Of a DNA stretch of 22,453 nt, positions 15,189 to 21,878 are shown one piece after another. Both the position numbers and the translations under genes were made by a program. The notes beneath the pieces are model-generated. The model saw nothing but the letters and a program-made list of their open reading frames with translations. It made no database searches and was not told the DNA's origin. The first letter of the stretch is position 1; every line of letters starts with the position of its first letter. Origin of the DNA: Methanomicrobiales archaeon (GTDB lineage: Archaea > Halobacteriota > Methanomicrobia > Methanomicrobiales > Methanoculleaceae); contig JAAYND010000192.1 in the NCBI GenBank assembly GCA_012521035.1, forward strand, positions 1 through 22,453, read 5' to 3'.

Positions 15189-15733
15189 GACTCGCGGTGG
15201 TGACGGGTAACGCCAACAAGGCGCGCGAGGTGGCCGAGTACTTTGCGGGACTGCTTGAGGTCGAGCATGTCGCGCTCACGTGCCCGGAGTTCCGCCATAT
15301 CGATGTCGGGGAGGTTGCGCGGGGGAAGGCGGCGTACGCCTACGAGGTTCTCGCCCGGCCGCTGATCGTCGATGATACGGGCTTCTTCGTCGACGCTCTC
15401 GGCGGGTTTCCCGGCGCGTGCGCCGCATACGTCCAGGACACCATCGGGAATGCGGGGATTCTGAAACTCATGGAGGGTGTCTCGAACCGGAGCGCGCACT
15501 TTGAGACCGCTGTCGCGTTCGCCCGGGAGGACGGCATCCGCATCTTCCGCGGAGTCCTGCCGGGGACGATCGTCAGCCCCCGGGGGGCGGAGGGGTTTGG
15601 TTACGACCCCATCTTCGCCTACGAAGGGAGGACACTCGCCGAGATGCCGCTCGCCGAGAAGAGCCAGATCTCCCACCGTGCGCGGGCACTTGAGGCGTTC
15701 CGTGAATGGATCCGGCGGGAGCAGGTCTCCTGA
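15185..15733 (+). CDS. rdgB: XTP/dITP diphosphatase (RdgB/HAM1)
   Basis: A 182-residue house-cleaning enzyme that hydrolyses ITP, dITP and XTP to monophosphate and pyrophosphate, keeping deaminated purines out of nucleic acids. Motifs are VTGNANKAREV (6-16), VDDTGFFVDALGGFPGACAAY (62-82, with the D63-D64 catalytic pair), EGFGYDPIF and the C-terminal KSQISHRARAL. GTG 15185 overlaps the kae1-bud32 stop (GTGA), a coupling seen also at two other junctions in this window. Confidence 0.95.
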   Translation: MRLAVVTGNANKAREVAEYFAGLLEVEHVALTCPEFRHIDVGEVARGKAAYAYEVLARPLIVDDTGFFVDALGGFPGACAAYVQDTIGNAGILKLMEGVSNRSAHFETAVAFAREDGIRIFRGVLPGTIVSPRGAEGFGYDPIFAYEGRTLAEMPLAEKSQISHRARALEAFREWIRREQVS

Positions 15734-15741
15734 CAGAACTG

Positions 15742-15750
15742 TTAATATTA
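15742..15750 (+). promoter_or_regulatory. TATA box for rpl40e
   Basis: TTAATATTA lies 43-51 nt before ATG 15793, giving a leader of about 20-25 nt that would include GGTG at 15781-15784, 8 nt before the start codon. It suggests rpl40e has its own promoter. Confidence 0.5.
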
Positions 15751-15792
15751 GCAAGAACGAATAGTACCTATCTGACAAGTGGTGTTTTTGAT

Positions 15793-15939
15793 ATGGCGAG
15801 ATTTCCCGAAGCTGAAGCACGTCTGCTCAACGTAAAGGTCTGTATGAAATGCAATGCCCGGAATGCAGTCCGCGCAACCCGTTGCCGCAAATGCGGATCG
15901 GATGAACTTCGGCCCAAGTCCCGAGAACGGAAGGCGTAA
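15793..15939 (+). CDS. rpl40e: Ribosomal protein L40e
   Basis: A 48-residue large-subunit protein with zinc ligands C17-x2-C20 and C31-x2-C34 (VCMKCNARN, RCRKCGSD) and the basic tail RPKSRERKA. MARFPEAEARLLNVKVCMKC is the family start. The frame stays open upstream into rdgB, but the TATA box and family length fix ATG 15793. It is the last gene of the information-processing block. Confidence 0.95.
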   Translation: MARFPEAEARLLNVKVCMKCNARNAVRATRCRKCGSDELRPKSRERKA

Positions 15940-15952
15940 CGCTGGAATACAT

Positions 15953-15979
15953 CCGGTCCACACCGGCATACTCTTTTTT
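15953..15979 (+). terminator. Hairpin plus T6 after rpl40e
   Basis: CCGGT (15953-15957), loop CCAC, ACCGG (15962-15966), then TTTTTT at 15974-15979, starting 13 nt after the rpl40e stop. The remaining gap to 16106 has a further imperfect CCCGGGAG/CTCCCCCGGG pairing and no gene. Confidence 0.5.
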
Positions 15980-16106
15980 GGGTGCATCTTCACACTGAGG
16001 TCATCCTCTCACTGTGACTGCCCGGGAGTGCCGCACCTCATGCAAGGGCTCCCCCGGGTAAAACAGCGCGTGTCTCCCCGGCAATCGCGGCGGAGAGCAC
16101 GGTGCA

Positions 16107-16547
16107 TCATTTGATGGTGAAAGTTACCTTGAATGCCGTCTCATCTCCGGTTACACCCGCCCAGGGGCGCCAGTAGATCGCAGAGAACTCGGCGGTGCCA
16201 CTCTCCGGGGTGATGTACTGCCACGTATGCATGCCGCCGGCACCCACGAGCCCTGTATCAGGCGGGATGAAGACGTCGCTCACGTACTGCAACCCACGAG
16301 ACGAGGTGATGTTCCACTCGTAGCCGGTCGTCGGGTTCTCGGCGAGACTGATCGTGATCTTGCTCCCTGCCGGGAGAGTGACGTCTGCATTGTTGTCGGT
16401 CTCGTTGAAGGTGTACTCTCCTGTCGGTGCGGGGGTTTCATCCGGGGCCCCGGATCCGTCTGGTTGCGATATGCAACCGGCGCCGAGGATGCATGCTGCC
16501 ACGAATACAGCAATCAGCGCCCCATGTATACTCCTTGAGTGATCCAT
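16107..16547 (-). CDS. Chagasin-family (I42) cysteine protease inhibitor, lipoprotein
   Basis: A 146-residue protein. Residues 1-24 form a signal peptide ending in lipobox LGAG before C25, followed by a Pro/Gly/Thr-rich spacer and one chagasin domain. All three inhibitory-loop motifs are present: NPTTGYEW at 71-78, GAGG at 102-105 and RPW at 127-129. Family knowledge: these loops block papain-like proteases. It is probably anchored outside the cell, where it could protect surface glycoproteins or control a secreted papain-like enzyme; this is inference. Start ATG 16547 is chosen because the signal peptide begins there and a CTTTTATC-type TATA lies about 30 nt upstream. It diverges from another lipoprotein gene. 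Confidence 0.9.
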   Translation of the reverse strand: MDHSRSIHGALIAVFVAACILGAGCISQPDGSGAPDETPAPTGEYTFNETDNNADVTLPAGSKITISLAENPTTGYEWNITSSRGLQYVSDVFIPPDTGLVGAGGMHTWQYITPESGTAEFSAIYWRPWAGVTGDETAFKVTFTIK

Positions 16548-16696
16548 GTAGCAAAATCTGCGTATATCCGATAAAAGCCTTGCTGTGGCATCCATGCCCG
16601 GGATCTACCGGCGCCGGGTCGTCATCCGAAAAACCCTTAGAATCGTGGGAAATATATCTCAACCAGTACGATCTCTCCGTATTGAAGAATCGCAAA

Positions 16697-16705
16697 CAAT
16701 AAATA
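16697..16705 (+). promoter_or_regulatory. TATA box for lipoprotein gene
   Basis: CAATAAATA lies 37-45 nt before ATG 16742. The predicted leader of about 15 nt includes GAGGGGAT (16730-16737), a Shine-Dalgarno site 4-5 nt from the start codon. Confidence 0.55.
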
Positions 16706-16741
16706 CCTCCTCACCATTCAAACCTCTTTGAGGGGATATTC

Positions 16742-17335
16742 ATGAAAAAATCCCTACCTGAACTGATGCTCCCGGTACTCCTTGTGGTACTCGGGATCTG
16801 TCTCTGTGCGGCAACGGGCTGTACATCCACCTCATCGGATACGACCTCTCCTGATGCCACGTTTGCTCCTGCTACCCCTACTGCCCCCGGGACCGCAAAA
16901 GGAAGCGTTACTGCGGTTCCGTTTGCAACCCTGATGACATTCCTGCCTGATGCACCCGCAGGCTGGACCGCGGAGGAACCGGCCGGAGCCACATGGACGG
17001 TCGAGGATGGCCAGTGGTCTTTCGCATCCTGTGGATATGCCAGGGGCGATACACAGGTGGTGGTTGTACTCCAGGACTCCGCGTATTATGATGTAGGTTA
17101 CTGGCAGTTGTGGGACACGCTTACCTCGATCGAGACGAGCGATGGCTACTACCGGCAGGGCCGGGTCAGCGGTCACCCCTCCTGGGAGTGCTTCAGCAAA
17201 CCTGCGACCTACACCGCCTGGGTTGGTGTGAATGAGCGGTTCATGGTCTATGTCGGTGTTGAAGATGGTTCCCGACAGGATCTGGACTCATTCGTGAATG
17301 CCATCGACTACCGTGGCATTGCAGCCCTGAAGTAA
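16742..17335 (+). CDS. Secreted lipoprotein of unknown function
   Basis: A 197-residue protein. Residues 1-26 are a signal peptide with KK near the start, a hydrophobic core and a lipobox ending at C27 (CAATGC). A Ser/Thr/Pro/Ala-rich linker (28-60) is followed by a globular domain beginning near FLPDAPAGWTAEEP and including WSFASCGYARG, VVVVLQDSAYYDVGYW and ERFMVYVGVEDG. The alternating hydrophobic pattern suggests an alpha/beta surface domain. It recalls PsbP-like or gas-vesicle-unrelated archaeal lipoproteins, but I do not recognise a named family. It has its own promoter and Shine-Dalgarno site. A TTTTTT run at 17350-17355 follows its stop and may end the transcript. Confidence 0.85.
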   Translation: MKKSLPELMLPVLLVVLGICLCAATGCTSTSSDTTSPDATFAPATPTAPGTAKGSVTAVPFATLMTFLPDAPAGWTAEEPAGATWTVEDGQWSFASCGYARGDTQVVVVLQDSAYYDVGYWQLWDTLTSIETSDGYYRQGRVSGHPSWECFSKPATYTAWVGVNERFMVYVGVEDGSRQDLDSFVNAIDYRGIAALK

Positions 17336-17362
17336 CTCAAGAATCCCTATTTTTTCCCCGAA

Positions 17363-17377
17363 ACGCTTATGAAGCGT
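17363..17377. repeat. Short perfect inverted repeat ACGCTT-ATG-AAGCGT
   Basis: Six-base arms around ATG, 27 nt after the lipoprotein stop and just past a T6 run. It could be a terminator element, an operator for the following non-coding region, or chance. Confidence 0.35.
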
Positions 17378-17394
17378 GGTCTTGTGTTTAACCC

Positions 17395-17700
17395 GGGACG
17401 CGATCTTCTCCATCGGTTCATCCTCTATTTTGCGCCGCCCGGAGGCAGTCACTTCCTTTGCTGCCGGAACTGCGTGGCAAAGCCAGGCCTCGTGCTACGC
17501 GAGCGGGGGTGCTCTTCTGGATAGGGGCGGGCCTGCGGCGGACTCATCCGGGGGTCACGCACCCTATCCACCCAGGCAGGGACAGTCTGATCCCTGTGAG
17601 GCGAGAAGCCGGTGAAAATCCCGGTTCACTGCTCTGCTACGGCCCACCACACTGATCCGCACCAATCCGGTCTCTCTACTCCAGCTACTATCTTGGACCA
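17395..17700 (+). ncRNA. Structured non-coding region, cobalamin-riboswitch-like core
   Basis: This stretch lies within a 460-nt gap that has no convincing protein. It contains GGCAG 17444-17448 with CTGCC 17461-17465, CTCG 17489-17492 with CGAG 17500-17503, and a long stem of 9 pairs, a bulged A and 3 more pairs (17518-17529 with 17558-17570). It also contains CAGGGA 17577-17582 with TCCCTG 17591-17596, and CCGG 17609-17612 with CCGG 17621-17624 around TGAAAATC. The segment GAGAAGCCGGTGAAAATCC and the later CCCACCACACTGATCC resemble the conserved P5 loop and the CCCGCCACTG segment of cobalamin riboswitches. A convincing B12-box 3' end was not found, and the next gene has its own TATA box. 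It may be a divergent riboswitch, a stand-alone RNA, or a degenerate copy. Confidence 0.4.
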
Positions 17701-17752
17701 CAGGGCGCGGCAGGCCCGGGCAGTCGGGGTAACTCCCTGATCACAAGCTGCC

Positions 17753-17760
17753 TTTATATC
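17753..17760 (+). promoter_or_regulatory. TATA box for the 67-aa gene
   Basis: TTTATATC lies 36-43 nt before ATG 17796. The predicted leader includes AGAGGGGGA (17784-17791), a good Shine-Dalgarno match. This promoter lies downstream of the structured region, so that region need not be part of this mRNA. Confidence 0.55.
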
Positions 17761-17795
17761 TCCCGGCGATACATTCGGCACCAGAGGGGGAAGAG

Positions 17796-17999
17796 ATGAA
17801 GATGACGAATCGCTGGCTGGTGTCGTTGACGTTCCGTGTGACGGTGAGTGGCATCCAGTCGAAGGATGACTCGGTGACCGCAGGCCTTGAACAGCTGAGG
17901 CAGAACCTGAATAGAGGTGAGGATGTTCCGATGGAGGCGAGTGTCCGGAGGATCACAAACCCCATCGAAGATGAACCCATCTTTGGCATAAAGTGGTGA
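17796..17999 (+). CDS. Small hypothetical protein (67 aa)
   Basis: A 67-residue protein starting MKMTNRWLVSLTFRVTVSG and ending in EPIFGIKW. It has no signal peptide, membrane segment, cysteine or recognised motif; the pattern suggests a short beta-strand, a helix and a loop. A TATA box and purine-rich Shine-Dalgarno site support expression. It lies 63 nt before the preferred start of the 2H phosphoesterase, or 12 nt before an alternative start at 18012, so the two may form an operon. I do not recognise the family. Confidence 0.55.
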   Translation: MKMTNRWLVSLTFRVTVSGIQSKDDSVTAGLEQLRQNLNRGEDVPMEASVRRITNPIEDEPIFGIKW

Positions 18000-18062
18000 G
18001 AGAAGAGGCCAATGCAGGTCGGCAGGGAACCATTTTTTATCCCTGCCACCTCATCAGGATCC

Positions 18063-18701
18063 ATGACTGAACTGCCCGATATGGTTGCCCTCGATGTGGT
18101 CATCCTGCCGCCCGGGCCTATCATGGATATGGCGATCGGCGCAAATCGGATCCTGCTCGCCGGCAACCCGGGTGGGGGGATACGCCTGGAGAGAGATATC
18201 TCTCTCCCGCACATCTCGGTTGCGATCTTCCCGGCAAGGCGCGAGGATATCCCGGAGATAGCCAGAAGAATTGACCGGATCACCCGGCGATGCTCCCCCA
18301 TGGCCCTGACTATCGATGCTATCGCGAAGCGCCGGGTGGGTACAGAGACGATGGTATCCGTCTTTCATATCCCGCGGCCGGATATCCTCCAGCTCTTCCA
18401 CAAGGCCGTGATGAACGCCATGATGCCGTATATGTCTTCACCTACCGGGCCGGAGATCTTCGCAGGTGAAGCGTCTCAGGCGTCTCTTGACTGCCTCCTC
18501 CAGTTCCCGAAGTCCTCCGCATATGCGCGCTACTCTCCGCACATCACGCTCGGGTCTGGCGATCTCCCTGAACTGGTTCCCGGGATTGATCTTCCTGTCC
18601 GGTTCGAAGCGACGAGGGTCGCCATATGCCACCTGGGCAACCACTGCACCTGCCAGAAGATCCTCGCTCAATTCGACCTCGGTGCCAATCGTCGCCCGTG
18701 A
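18063..18701 (+). CDS. 2H phosphoesterase superfamily protein (2'-5' RNA ligase-like)
   Basis: A 212-residue protein with two H-x-S/T motifs, HIS at 50-52 (LPHISVAIFP) and HIT at 160-162 (YSPHITLG), the catalytic pair of 2H enzymes (LigT, cyclic phosphodiesterases). DVVILPPGPIMDMAIGANRIL is the first strand and helix. Family knowledge: members act on 2'-5' linkages or 2',3'-cyclic phosphates in RNA or small nucleotides; the substrate here is unknown. ATG 18063 is preferred because a T-rich TATA-like element (18033-18041) precedes it at leaderless distance and the family fold begins right there. ATG 18012, preceded by AGAGG at short spacing, would add 17 residues. Confidence 0.8.
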   Translation: MTELPDMVALDVVILPPGPIMDMAIGANRILLAGNPGGGIRLERDISLPHISVAIFPARREDIPEIARRIDRITRRCSPMALTIDAIAKRRVGTETMVSVFHIPRPDILQLFHKAVMNAMMPYMSSPTGPEIFAGEASQASLDCLLQFPKSSAYARYSPHITLGSGDLPELVPGIDLPVRFEATRVAICHLGNHCTCQKILAQFDLGANRRP

Positions 18702-18776
18702 ATGGTGCCTGATCGGCTCGGATGAGTGGTTTGCCGCCGGGAAACGTTCTTAACTGCGGCGTTCGCAGTATCCTGC

Positions 18777-18827
18777 ATGGATACGATCGCGGCCATGGAT
18801 GCATTCAGAGGTGAGCGCCGCGCATGA
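18777..18827 (+). CDS. Possible 16-codon leader ORF overlapping MBL gene
   Basis: ATG 18777 opens a frame reading MDTIAAMDAFRGERRA and ends at TGA 18825-18827, overlapping ATG 18824 of the next gene as ATGA. TTCTTAACT at 18747-18755 lies 22-30 nt before this ATG, so transcription may begin at or near it without a leader. GAGGTGA (18808-18814) inside the ORF serves the next gene. The arrangement fits translational coupling, but a chance ORF of this length is common. Confidence 0.3.
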   Translation: MDTIAAMDAFRGERRA

Positions 18828-19663
18828 AGTTGACGGTCCTTGTGGACAACACTGCTCTCACCGATCGGTACTTCCTCGCAGAACCCGGGCTCTCGATCTA
18901 CATCGAGGATGGGAAGAACCGCATCCTCTTTGATACCGGCTACTCGGGCATCCTTATCGAGAACGCATGGAAGATGGGGATCAATCTCCTCGATCTCGGA
19001 GAAGTCGTCCTCTCGCATGGCCACCTTGACCATACCTGGGGTCTCGATGCCCTCATCCGGCTCCACACCGAGGCGATCATCGAAGGCCGGGGACGCATCG
19101 AACCCACGTTCATCGCCCACCCGGATGCCTTCCTCACCCGGAGTTATGGCGGCATAGGGGAGATCGGGTGTCACCTCTCGGTCGAGGAACTCTTCCGGCA
19201 CGGGAAGGTTCTCCTCACCGCCGCCCCCCTCTGGCTGACCGAGAACCTGGTCTTCCTCGGCGAGATCGAGCGCCGGTTCGAGTTTGAGCAGGTGCCCCCG
19301 TGCGGATACATCTACACGCCTGACGGTATCAGGGACGATCTCATCGCAGACGACACCGCGCTCGCCTGCAAGACTCCAGAAGGACTTGTCATCGTGACCG
19401 GTTGCTCCCATGCCGGGATATGCTCGATCGTCGAGCAGGCGCGCGAGGTCTGCGGTGAAGATCGGATCGCCGACGTCATCGGGGGGTTCCACCTTGAGGA
19501 TCCGCAACCGGGGCAGCTGCAGGGGGTCGTCGACTACTTCTCAGAGGTACGGCCGGCGGCCCTCCATCCCTGCCACTGTACCGGCCTTGCGGCAAAGATT
19601 GCTCTCTCGAAGGTGGTGGACGTCCGGGAGACAGGCGTCGGGCTGCACCTGGAGTACAGGTGA
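18824..19663 (+). CDS. Metallo-beta-lactamase-fold hydrolase (MJ0301-like)
   Basis: A 279-residue MBL-fold protein. Metal-site elements are FDTG (D37), SHGHLDH (H65, H67, D69, H70), GCSHAG (H196) and GGFH (H223), with HPCHCTG (H248, H251) near the end. The layout, with GCSHAGICSIVEQA and GGFHL, matches the branch typified by MJ0301, often labelled 7,8-dihydropterin-6-methyl-4-(ribofuranosyl)aminobenzene 5'-phosphate synthase-like. That reaction belongs to tetrahydromethanopterin biosynthesis, but many paralogues carry the label, so the substrate is open. GAGGTGA at 18808-18814, 9 nt upstream, supports ATG 18824. It converges with the HEAT-repeat gene 7 nt away. Confidence 0.88.
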   Translation: MKLTVLVDNTALTDRYFLAEPGLSIYIEDGKNRILFDTGYSGILIENAWKMGINLLDLGEVVLSHGHLDHTWGLDALIRLHTEAIIEGRGRIEPTFIAHPDAFLTRSYGGIGEIGCHLSVEELFRHGKVLLTAAPLWLTENLVFLGEIERRFEFEQVPPCGYIYTPDGIRDDLIADDTALACKTPEGLVIVTGCSHAGICSIVEQAREVCGEDRIADVIGGFHLEDPQPGQLQGVVDYFSEVRPAALHPCHCTGLAAKIALSKVVDVRETGVGLHLEYR

Positions 19664-19670
19664 TCGGGGA

Positions 19671-20201
19671 TCAGAAATCCATCTCGCCGGTGATCGCGCG
19701 GAGAGCCCGCCGGATCGCCGTCCTCACTTCAGGTTCTTCCTCGTTCTCGAGCGCGCTGGAGAGGGCGTCGACCGATCGTGCGTCGCAGAGTTTCCCGAGC
19801 GCATCGGCAGCAGCTACCCTGACGTCCTTCTTCGCATCCCCGAGGAGAGGATGGAGCGGTTCGACCGCGCGCAGGTCCTCTATCTCGCCGAGCGCCCAGG
19901 CGGCGCCACGCCGTATCCAGCGATCAGGGTCGGTGAGGAGGGCGAGGAGGGGGTCCACCGCCCGGATATCCTGGAGTTTCCCGAGTGCATTTGTTGCGAT
20001 CCAGCGGACCTCGTTCTCCTGATCCTGTAAGGCAGCTATCAGCGGTTCGACAGCTCTTGGATCGGCACACCCCCCCAGCGCCTCAGCAGCCCGCAGGCGG
20101 TAGGGTGTGCTCTCGTGCTCGAGCTGTTCGATGTATTTCTCAAGGTTCTCTTCCCGTCGTTTCTCCCTGTCTTCCATGAGACGTTTTACCGAGCGTTCCA
20201 T
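19671..20201 (-). CDS. HEAT/PBS-lyase repeat protein
   Basis: A 176-residue protein made of a charged helical N-terminus (MERSVKRLMEDREKRREEN, about 1-30) and about five tandem HEAT-like repeats of 31 residues. The recurring pattern is A-x-x-A-L-G-x-x-x-D-x-R-A-V-x-P-L-x-x-x-L. Such repeats bind proteins; related PBS-lyase-type repeats occur in regulatory and assembly factors. GGTGAT on the minus strand, 6 nt before ATG 20201, supports this start. ATG 20207 abuts the same site and is less likely. A GTAAATAC TATA-like box lies about 40 nt upstream. It diverges from a Ras-like GTPase across 241 nt, and a second helical-repeat-like gene follows that GTPase, so a GTPase partner role is plausible but unproved. 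Confidence 0.88.
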   Translation of the reverse strand: MERSVKRLMEDREKRREENLEKYIEQLEHESTPYRLRAAEALGGCADPRAVEPLIAALQDQENEVRWIATNALGKLQDIRAVDPLLALLTDPDRWIRRGAAWALGEIEDLRAVEPLHPLLGDAKKDVRVAAADALGKLCDARSVDALSSALENEEEPEVRTAIRRALRAITGEMDF

Positions 20202-20413
20202 GCCCATATCACCAGATTCTACTACAGACCAGATGGTATTTACGGTATGGTACCGGTGCAAAAATTCCTTCTTCGTGGTCGATTTATCATTATCTATGGC
20301 GATATTTGCCCCTTCGGAGGAACCGGGCGTGGCGATGCAGTCGTTGTAGTAACCTTCTCGGGGGAGACCTGGCGGACCCCATCTCTCTCCAGAACGCCGG
20401 GATATCGAAACCA

Positions 20414-20421
20414 TAAAATAT
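20414..20421 (+). promoter_or_regulatory. TATA box for GTPase gene, leaderless start
   Basis: TAAAATAT lies 22-29 nt before ATG 20443, and no Shine-Dalgarno sequence is present, so the message is probably leaderless. The rest of the 241-nt divergent gap (20202-20442) has no gene that I can support. Confidence 0.6.
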
Positions 20422-20442
20422 TCTACGGCTGATACAGGGCTA

Positions 20443-20928
20443 ATGGCAGAAGGCAGGCTCAAGATTGTCGTGTTTGGTTCGTTCAATGCGGGTAAGTCCA
20501 GTTTTATCCAGGCACTCGATCCCGGGAGTCGCCATATCGAGGCCCCCTCAGGGAAGGGTTCCACGACCATCGCCTTCGATTTCGGCAGATTGCAGGTGAG
20601 GGGACAGGCGATCTACCTCTTCGGAACACCTGGGCAGGAGAGGTTCGAGTTCGTCAGGGAGATCCTCGCGCGGGGGATGGATGGCGCGATCATCGTTGTG
20701 GACGCCACCAGAGGGGTGGATGCGACGACGCGGCACCTCTACGACCGCCTGAGAGAACTCGGCGTTCCGTTTGTGTTCATGGCGAACAAATGTGATTGTA
20801 CTGACGCTGCTCCCGGGGCTATCAGCCGGGATATACCGGGAGAGACGGTCTATCCCATCTCCGCGCATAATGGTGAGAATGTTCATGCAGCACTGGACGC
20901 CTTTGTTGCTACCCTGATCGCCCGGTAG
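20443..20928 (+). CDS. Small Ras-like GTPase (COG2229/MglA-like)
   Basis: A 161-residue single G domain. Motifs are P-loop GSFNAGKSS (12-20), switch I threonines T41/T42 in STTIAFDFG, the switch II form FGTPGQERF (60-68), NKCD (115-118) as the guanine-specificity motif, and PISAH (138-142) as G5. The G3 motif reads GTPG where Ras has DTAG, a substitution typical of the COG2229 predicted GTPases. No lipidation signal or membrane segment is seen, so it is cytoplasmic. Bacterial relatives work in polarity and signalling with roadblock-type regulators, none of which is adjacent. Here the flanking genes encode helical-repeat proteins instead. It has its own leaderless-type promoter. Confidence 0.92.
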   Translation: MAEGRLKIVVFGSFNAGKSSFIQALDPGSRHIEAPSGKGSTTIAFDFGRLQVRGQAIYLFGTPGQERFEFVREILARGMDGAIIVVDATRGVDATTRHLYDRLRELGVPFVFMANKCDCTDAAPGAISRDIPGETVYPISAHNGENVHAALDAFVATLIAR

Positions 20929-20983
20929 CGATCAATTATTTTCGTTCCCGGATCACTCTATCTTGAGGATCTGGTTACAAGAG

Positions 20984-21811
20984 ATGATGCATAAAAAGGC
21001 CCATATCCGGGAGATCGCCCGGCAACTCTCAGGGTTCCTTGCAACCGGGAATGCCGGGGATCTTATGGCCTGGCTGGTTGCGGAGAGCGAGCTGCGAGGT
21101 TCCCACGGCAACCGGGATCTCGCCCTGGCGTTTGCTGATGTTGTCAGGGAATACGCAGCAGCTGATGACGGTGATTGTTGGACCCTCTGGGATCTCTGTA
21201 CTGAGTTCGCATGCACCTCCCCTGAGGACGCCCCGGCAGGTGATCCGCGCGAAGTTCTCCCGCTCTGCGGGATCTGCGGCATTGCAGCGATAGGGGTTGT
21301 CGCACCCGTATCTACCGGGGCGGCGCTCGCCCGGTTGCAGGATGCCTCTCTCGACCCCCGCCCGTGGGTGCGGGAGGGGGTGACGCTCGGGGTTCGCGAT
21401 CTCCTCGCTGCCCGGCAGGAAGTGACTGTCGCCGGACTGGAGGGGTGGGTTGAGTCCGGATCGTGGCTCCCCATGCGGGCGGCGGCCACCGGGATTGTGG
21501 AGTCTGGCCTCCATGAGGAACCAGAGCTGGCCGAGGCGGCGCTAAAGCTGCACCGCAAGATCCTGATCCGGATCTACACGGCGGGGGAACGCCAGTCAGA
21601 GGGATTTGTGGCCCTCAGGAAGGTGCTCGGGTATACCCTCAGCCAGGTCGTTATGGCCCTGCCCGGGGTGGGGTTTGAGTACCTCCGCCAGCTCGCAACC
21701 CTCGATGACCATGATGTCAGGTGGATCGTCAGGGAGAACCTGGAACGGGATGCCCTCCTGCGACAGTATCCTGAGACGGTGCGACATATCCGGGCAGGAC
21801 TCGCAAGGTGA
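20984..21811 (+). CDS. Helical-repeat (HEAT-like) hypothetical protein
   Basis: A 275-residue, mostly helical protein: MMHKKAHIREIARQLSGFLATG, WLVAESELRG, REGVTLGVRDLLAARQ, MRAAATGIVESGLHEEPELAEAALKLHRKIL and HDVRWIVRENLERDALLRQYPETVRHI. Several segments (WVREGVTLGVRDLL; WLPMRAAATGIVES; VRWIVRENLERD) recur with the helix-turn-helix spacing of HEAT or DNA-alkylation-repair-type repeats, though the family is not certain. Start ATG 20984 follows AAGAG at short spacing and GAGGATC at 20965-20971; ATG 20987 and TTG 20963 are alternatives. It follows the GTPase gene by 55 nt with a TTATTTT TATA-like run (20936-20942) between. A GTPase effector or regulator role is inferred from position only. Confidence 0.75.
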   Translation: MMHKKAHIREIARQLSGFLATGNAGDLMAWLVAESELRGSHGNRDLALAFADVVREYAAADDGDCWTLWDLCTEFACTSPEDAPAGDPREVLPLCGICGIAAIGVVAPVSTGAALARLQDASLDPRPWVREGVTLGVRDLLAARQEVTVAGLEGWVESGSWLPMRAAATGIVESGLHEEPELAEAALKLHRKILIRIYTAGERQSEGFVALRKVLGYTLSQVVMALPGVGFEYLRQLATLDDHDVRWIVRENLERDALLRQYPETVRHIRAGLAR

Positions 21812-21878
21812 GTCGATCTCCCCGGCCGGCCGGCACCCGGCACTGAACAACGCAGGAGCTACAGGAGGCGTCCGGGTA
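21812..21878 (-). other. Flank 3' of tnpB, likely element end and reRNA tail
   Basis: In IS200/IS605-group elements the 3' end of tnpB and the following tens of bases encode the guide (omega/reRNA) scaffold up to the right end. This 67-nt gap holds the 12-base self-complementary CCGGCCGGCCGG at 21822-21833 and a tandem GTGCCGG on the minus strand. The exact element boundary could not be fixed. Confidence 0.3.

Noticed and set aside
17376..17655. Two short plus-strand open frames in the gap after the lipoprotein gene
   Set aside because: Their translations are low-complexity (Gly, Ala, Ser, Arg) without domains, no Shine-Dalgarno sites precede them, and they overlie stem-forming sequence.
20208..20570. 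Upstream extension of the HEAT-repeat frame on the minus strand
   Set aside because: It runs across the divergent GTPase promoter and start, and no repeat pattern continues in it; GGTGAT supports ATG 20201.
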